Notes under the pieces: generated by a model
Told to the model about the DNA's origin: nothing
Databases searched by the model: none
What the model saw: the letters and a program-made list of their open reading frames with translations, nothing else
Program-made: the position numbers and the translations under genes
Assembly (NCBI GenBank): GCA_905234455.1
Contig: CAJOIH010000002.1
Location: forward strand, 62,001-126,000
Length of the DNA: 64,000 nucleotides
Source: an uncultured Bacteroidales bacterium
GTDB taxonomy: Bacteria > Bacteroidota > Bacteroidia > Bacteroidales > F082
Reading direction: 5' to 3'
In this document: in pieces, positions 59,363 through 64,000 of the stretch
How positions within the stretch are numbered: the stretch's first letter is position 1
Layout of the letters: each line of letters starts with the position of its first letter

Positions 59363-60802
59363 ATGAGCGCAATCATTGGAAGAAAACAAGAGATCGAAGA
59401 ACTGGAAAACCTCTTCAATAGCGACAGGCCGGAATTCGTCGCCGTGTATGGCAGGCGTCGCGTTGGCAAGACGTTCCTCATCAAACAGGCACTGAAAGAT
59501 AGGTTCACCTTTCAGCATACTGGCGTGTCGCCAGTTGATCAGGAAGACGAGAAAAGCCAACTGAAGACACAGTTGGAGAGTTTCTATTATTCCATGCTGA
59601 GCCACGGTCTTGAAGGCTTCAAGCAGCCAAAATCGTGGATGGAGGCCTTCTTCCAACTGACACAGTTGCTTCAAAAACTCGACACAGGTCAACGCATGGT
59701 CATCTTTATCGATGAGTTGCCTTGGATGGACACCCCCCGCAGTGGCTTCGTTTCTGCTTTTGAAGGTTTTTGGAACGGGTGGTGCAACGGACACGACAAT
59801 GTGATGCTCGTCGTCTGCGGCAGCGCTACCTCCTGGATGCTCAGCAACCTCTCGCGAAGCAAAGGCGGCCTTTATGGACGTGTAACGTGTGAAATCAAGC
59901 TGTCTCCTTTCACCCTAAAAGAGTGTGAGGCATATTTCGAGCACGAAAACATCGAATTGTCACGCTATGACATGGTACAGTCCTACATGGTTTTCGGAGG
60001 TATACCCTATTACTTGAGTTATTTCCGTAAAGGTTTCAGTTTTGAGCAAAACACGGATATGATTCTTTTCGGCGACAAGCCGCGCCTGAAGGATGAGTTC
60101 AACCGTCTCTTCAAAGCCATCTTCACCAATGCGGAGGACTGCAAAAAGATTATCCGCCATTTGGCTACACGCAATTATGGGTTTACTCGTGAAGAGATCG
60201 CTTCTGCTACCGGCTTACCCCTCGGTGGTGGACTCAGCGATACTCTTAAGGCGCTGGCCGAGAGTGACTTCATAGCGCGTTACAGTCCCTACGGCAAAGG
60301 TGTGGGTGAATATTACAAACTCATCGACAACTTCTGCCTTTTCTGGCTGAAGTATGTTGAGCCGAACCAAGAGGATGCTGCATTCGTCAACGACAACTTC
60401 ACTTCGGACGTGATGAAAGGCTGGCGTGGCGTGGCTTTCGAACAGGTGTGTTGGCAGCATGTGACCCAAATAAAAAAAGCCTTGGGAATAGAGGGCGTCA
60501 AGACTTCCGTCTCGGCATGGAATGTCAAGGGAGATGACGCCAAGTCCGGCGTGCAAGTCGATATGCTCATTTTCAGGGATGACCGTATCGTTAATCTCTG
60601 CGAAATGAAGTTCAGCGGGTCGGACTATACCATTGACAAAGAGGAAGAAGCAAAAATGCTTCATCGGAGGGATTCCCTTGTTGAGACACTATCAGCCAAA
60701 CAAAAGGTCCATCTGACGTTAATCACCACTTTTGGACTTGTGAACGGAAAACATAGTGGTAAAATCCAAAAGGTTATTGTATGTGACAAGTTTTTTTCAT
60801 AA
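59363..60802 (+). CDS. AAA ATPase (archaeal ATPase type) with a C-terminal PD-(D/E)XK-like domain
   Basis: The 479-aa protein starts MSAIIGRKQEIEELENLF, typical of the family. Walker A is VYGRRRVGKTFLIKQAL, Walker B is MVIFIDELPWMDT, and VVCGSATSWM is the sensor region. A winged-helix region (YGFTREEIASATGLPLGGGL) leads to the C-terminal domain, where QVDMLIFRDDR and NLCEMKFSGSDY give the Asp...Glu-x-Lys pattern of PD-(D/E)XK nucleases. Families of this type are abundant in Bacteroidetes and archaea with no settled function; roles in mobile elements or defence have been suggested. It sits between two giant paralogous surface genes, where gene content is probably variable. Confidence 0.82.
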   Translation: MSAIIGRKQEIEELENLFNSDRPEFVAVYGRRRVGKTFLIKQALKDRFTFQHTGVSPVDQEDEKSQLKTQLESFYYSMLSHGLEGFKQPKSWMEAFFQLTQLLQKLDTGQRMVIFIDELPWMDTPRSGFVSAFEGFWNGWCNGHDNVMLVVCGSATSWMLSNLSRSKGGLYGRVTCEIKLSPFTLKECEAYFEHENIELSRYDMVQSYMVFGGIPYYLSYFRKGFSFEQNTDMILFGDKPRLKDEFNRLFKAIFTNAEDCKKIIRHLATRNYGFTREEIASATGLPLGGGLSDTLKALAESDFIARYSPYGKGVGEYYKLIDNFCLFWLKYVEPNQEDAAFVNDNFTSDVMKGWRGVAFEQVCWQHVTQIKKALGIEGVKTSVSAWNVKGDDAKSGVQVDMLIFRDDRIVNLCEMKFSGSDYTIDKEEEAKMLHRRDSLVETLSAKQKVHLTLITTFGLVNGKHSGKIQKVIVCDKFFS

Positions 60803-60830
60803 TGTTTCAATAGAATAGAAAAACAAATAT

Positions 60831-63800
60831 ATGATAAACAAAAAACAAACCCTCTTCCAATCCCTCTCGGCAATCCTGCTCTTCTTTGGCATCGCCCTGG
60901 GCCAAACCGCTTTCGCCCAGACTGATTGGGAAGTGACACGTGACATCAACGGCAACATCGCCACGTTCCAAATTAAACATGTTGGCAGTTATTCAAACCA
61001 AACCAAGGTGAGATACCGTACGGTGAATCTCAGCGCCTACGAAGGACAGAACTACCATGTCATTGAGGTGGACGGGAATTCCTCCAACGCTTCCTATGGT
61101 GACCTAACCTTCCCAGCGGGCACAAACATCACCAAGACTGTTAAGGTTGAGTGGATAACCCCCACCTCCGAATCCTACAAATACTACGAATACAACACCT
61201 ATCGCAAAATCCGCTTCGAAGTGACCGACATGGGTGGTTTTGAACTGGGTTCAATCGATTGCCAAAAGTACCATGGCACCAGCATCACATACTCGACGGC
61301 ATATGGCATTAAAGACGTTACCGTAAACTCCGGGACCATCACGGTCACAGATGATGACTACTCACAGGATTATCATGCCGTTCCCGTTAACGACTATTTC
61401 GACCATGCCGCACCTAAGGGATTCTTTGCAACAACAGGTGCTGAATTGCGAATGACCCTTAGCTTCCAAGCCAAGGAAAAGAATGACGGTTACCAGCATG
61501 TGCAGATCCTCGTCAACCAGACCAGCAACCACGATGAGGGTGCTGGCGACGACAATCCGGGCACCATCTACTACTCGAACTATATGGCATGCTTCTGCCA
61601 CAAAGGAGGAAGCACCAACACTACCTACTCCAACTATGTCTTCCCTGACGTCACCCATGGCAACAACTGTGGCAATGTCGGACATGTTTGGACCAGCATC
61701 AACCCCACCAACGACGTCGGCGAACTTCGTCAGCAGAAGTTCAATACCAGATTCGATTTCAATTGCCGAGCCGATGACGGACGTCTGGTTCTCAGCAACA
61801 ATTTCAGCACATTCCAAACCTTGGGCATCCGTTTTGATGCCAGTGGTGATAATGAGGACACTTGGTACGCCAATAACACTGTTGCCCACCTCCAGGCTGT
61901 TGACGCCACCGCCCCCACCATGCTGGCTGTCTCTGTGGCCCCCGGCTATCACGCCAAGGGCAACACCGTCTATGTCTCGGTGGCCTTCAGCGAGATTGTC
62001 AAGGTGACGGGCATACCCACACTGAGCACCAATAACAACTGGGGTTCACTTAGTTATGTGGAAGGCAGCGGCACCAACGTGCTCACTTTCAGTACCACCA
62101 TCCCGCAGAACGCTTCGGGCAACCTTAGCATCACCGGCCTTAACGGCACCGTCAAGGATCTCGCAGGCAAAAGCCTCGTTGGCAGCGGCGTTACCGCCAG
62201 TAACCTCTGCTCACTGAATACCAGCTATGCCTATCATATCACCTACGACCTTGCCGGTGGCAGCGTGGCTACGGCGAACCCCACCACCTACACCTACGAG
62301 ACGGCCACCTTTAGTCTGAACAATCCCACTAAACTCTGTTACAACTTCACTGGCTGGACGGGCAGCAACGGCAATACGCCGCAGACTACTGTCAGCATCG
62401 CCTACCACAGCCACGGCGACAAGTACTACACGGCCAACTGGGACCCCCACACCTACAGTGTACGCTTCCATGCCAACGATGGAACCGGCACCGCCGCCAC
62501 AGGAACGATGGACGATCAAGATTTTACCTATGGTGTGGCGCAAAACCTCACCGCCAACGCATTCAGCCGCGAGGGTTATACCTTCACTAGCTGGAACAGA
62601 CAGGCCGACGGCGGCGGCACCTCCTACACCAACCAACAGGAAATCATCAACCTCACCCCTGAGAACGGCGCCATCATCGACCTTTACGCCCAATGGGACG
62701 TCCACCACTATACTGTACATTTCGACAAGAACAATGACGATGCCACAGGAACGATGGCCGACCAGAACTTTACTTACGACGTGGCGCAAGACCTTACCAA
62801 CAATGGTTTTTCCTTAAACTCGCCAAATATTGTATTCGAGGGATGGAGCACTACCCCTGACGGTACAGTAGCCTACACCAACGGTCAAAACGTCAACAAC
62901 CTCACCAACATTGATAACGGCACCGTGACCCTCTACGCCCAATGGAAATCGTATTGGGGCGGCAGCACCGATGGCAGCCAGGACAACCCTTACCTGATCT
63001 CTACCCCCGAAGACCTCGTCCTTTTGTCTAACCGTGTCAACGGCGCCAACGGAGAGACGGCAAACCGTTACTACGGAAAGTTCTTCAAATTAGGCAACGA
63101 CATCGATATGGACGGCATTGCCTTTGAGGGGATTGGCTATGGTTCTGGCTCCAATGAGTTCCAAGGCAACTTCAACGGCGACAATAAGACCATCAGTAAT
63201 GTCACCATTAATAGCCCCAATGAAAACTATGTTGGCTTTTTCGGTAGACCCGATTATGGAACCATCAAGGATCTCATCCTTGACGGGGCAAATATTACGG
63301 GCCGGTTTTATGTCGGTGTCCTTGCAGGTAAGTGTAATAGGAATATTCAGAACTGCCTGGTCTTGAACAGCAGTGTTACCACAAATACAGGTACTAATGA
63401 TATAGGTATTATCTATGGAGTTGAGAGTTATTTTACCTCAATCGCCAACAACCACTACCGCGACTGCTCCGTCACCAAAGGTGGCAACACCTATACCGCC
63501 AACATCGGTACCAATCATGGCGATGTCGACGGTGCCCGCAGCATCCACACGCTTGAACTGCCTGAGCACGTAACAGCCACTAGTGCTGAGACGCGTATTT
63601 ACAACCAAGTGACCTACTACGCTTCCAACGTCAGCGTCACCCTTTCGCCTGAGATTGGCTATGCCATTTCCGATGTCACCGTGAACGGCGAAGCCGCCAC
63701 TAACAATGGTGACGGCACATGGAGCTTCGACATGCCCGCCGCCGCCGCCACCGTGAGTGCCACGGTGAACTTAAAATTGCCAGGCACCGGCGAAGCAAAT

Positions 63801-64000
63801 AACCCTTACATGATTTCAACCACCGCCCAATTCGACCTGGTTGCCACACTTGTGAACAACGGCGAAAGCTACAGTGGCGTTTACTTCAAACTTGCCGACA
63901 ATGCCAACATTACCGTGAGCAACATGATTGGCACCAGCGAGCATCCGTTTAGCGGCAACTTCGACGGCAACAGAATCAACAACGCCACTTTGACATTGAA
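60831..64000 (+). CDS. Giant repeat-rich surface protein, paralog of the 3538-aa protein (partial, runs off the window end)
   Basis: From the ATG at 60831 the frame stays open for 1056 codons to the window edge. Signal peptide: SLSAILLFFGIALGQTAFAQ. The N-domain (VRYRTVNLSAYEGQNY, then KIRFEVTDMGGFELGS) matches its paralog. An SbsA-like domain follows (FSEIVKVTGIPTLSTNN, about residue 386), then three InlB-like repeats (YHITYDLAGGSVATANP near 468, YSVRFHANDGTGTAATG near 542, YTVHFDKNNDDATGTM near 627). GLUG-like repeats come next (NPYLISTPEDLVLLSNRV, then KDLILDGANITG), then a segment almost the same as one in the paralog (DGARSIHTLELPEHVTAT, VTYYASNVSVTLSPE). No stop or frameshift is seen. 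The C-terminus, where a T9SS domain would be expected, is outside the window. It was probably generated by duplication with its neighbour. Confidence 0.87.
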   Translation, partial: MINKKQTLFQSLSAILLFFGIALGQTAFAQTDWEVTRDINGNIATFQIKHVGSYSNQTKVRYRTVNLSAYEGQNYHVIEVDGNSSNASYGDLTFPAGTNITKTVKVEWITPTSESYKYYEYNTYRKIRFEVTDMGGFELGSIDCQKYHGTSITYSTAYGIKDVTVNSGTITVTDDDYSQDYHAVPVNDYFDHAAPKGFFATTGAELRMTLSFQAKEKNDGYQHVQILVNQTSNHDEGAGDDNPGTIYYSNYMACFCHKGGSTNTTYSNYVFPDVTHGNNCGNVGHVWTSINPTNDVGELRQQKFNTRFDFNCRADDGRLVLSNNFSTFQTLGIRFDASGDNEDTWYANNTVAHLQAVDATAPTMLAVSVAPGYHAKGNTVYVSVAFSEIVKVTGIPTLSTNNNWGSLSYVEGSGTNVLTFSTTIPQNASGNLSITGLNGTVKDLAGKSLVGSGVTASNLCSLNTSYAYHITYDLAGGSVATANPTTYTYETATFSLNNPTKLCYNFTGWTGSNGNTPQTTVSIAYHSHGDKYYTANWDPHTYSVRFHANDGTGTAATGTMDDQDFTYGVAQNLTANAFSREGYTFTSWNRQADGGGTSYTNQQEIINLTPENGAIIDLYAQWDVHHYTVHFDKNNDDATGTMADQNFTYDVAQDLTNNGFSLNSPNIVFEGWSTTPDGTVAYTNGQNVNNLTNIDNGTVTLYAQWKSYWGGSTDGSQDNPYLISTPEDLVLLSNRVNGANGETANRYYGKFFKLGNDIDMDGIAFEGIGYGSGSNEFQGNFNGDNKTISNVTINSPNENYVGFFGRPDYGTIKDLILDGANITGRFYVGVLAGKCNRNIQNCLVLNSSVTTNTGTNDIGIIYGVESYFTSIANNHYRDCSVTKGGNTYTANIGTNHGDVDGARSIHTLELPEHVTATSAETRIYNQVTYYASNVSVTLSPEIGYAISDVTVNGEAATNNGDGTWSFDMPAAAATVSATVNLKLPGTGEANNPYMISTTAQFDLVATLVNNGESYSGVYFKLADNANITVSNMIGTSEHPFSGNFDGNRINNATLTL

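Noticed and set aside
1-64000. tRNA and rRNA genes, insertion-sequence transposases, integrases
   Set aside because: No cloverleaf-compatible TTCRANN T-arms with matching acceptor stems, no rRNA core sequences and no DDE, HUH or tyrosine-recombinase motifs were noticed on reading. A tRNAscan or Infernal run would be decisive.

Overview
The window comes from a member of the Bacteroidota, most probably the order Bacteroidales. Four lines of evidence support this. Several secreted proteins carry type IX secretion (T9SS) C-terminal sorting domains. Start sites are preceded by the Bacteroidetes-type -7 box TAnnTTTG and rarely by a Shine-Dalgarno sequence. A GldF-GldG ABC-transporter protein is present. 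Several genes belong to lineage-typical families (GYDIA kinase, PG_1098-type methyltransferase, TPTGGPKD-type Ig lipoprotein). Genus and species cannot be read from the sequence.

Layout. Positions 1-9.3 kb are mostly minus-strand housekeeping genes: a methyltransferase (cut by the window edge), an RluB-type pseudouridine synthase with a long repetitive N-terminus, an SBF-type transporter, a DUF5060 glycoside hydrolase, an L,D-transpeptidase, a zinc-ribbon protein, RNase H and phosphofructokinase. TatD and TcdA lie among them on the plus strand. Positions 9.5-13 kb hold aspS and a divergent Ig-like lipoprotein. Positions 13.2-27.9 kb hold two tandem paralogous giant T9SS surface proteins (2292 and 2563 aa) with cleaved-adhesin domains. 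Positions 28-35.6 kb return to core genes: adenine deaminase, RlmI-type methyltransferase, a lipoprotein, a T9SS-exported phosphoesterase, methionine aminopeptidase and DNA primase.

Positions 35.7-45.8 kb form a tightly packed plus-strand run: fused gldF-gldG, DUF4340, rlmH, a GIN-domain lipoprotein, then HMG-CoA reductase, a GYDIA kinase, diphosphomevalonate decarboxylase and mevalonate kinase, followed by GtrA and the heptose adenylyltransferase RfaE2. The four central genes make the lower mevalonate pathway if the GYDIA kinase acts as phosphomevalonate kinase. Positions 45.8-47.7 kb hold a membrane AraC-type regulator and a phosphoribosyltransferase-fold protein. Positions 48-64 kb are accessory: two giant paralogous repeat-rich surface proteins (3538 aa with a broken C-terminus, and a second one running off the window end) flank a 95-aa secreted protein and an AAA ATPase with a PD-(D/E)XK-like tail.

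The most unusual signal is a family of short tandem heptamers (consensus ACTCCTM) scattered through the window, between genes and inside reading frames. One array sits in the T9SS sorting signal of the 3538-aa protein; loss of one unit would restore the local reading frame there, which suggests slipped-strand switching. A second dispersed palindromic repeat (the TCATTGCGAGGAGCG type) is translated in frame inside the diphosphomevalonate decarboxylase. No tRNA, rRNA, CRISPR array or recognisable insertion-sequence transposase was found.
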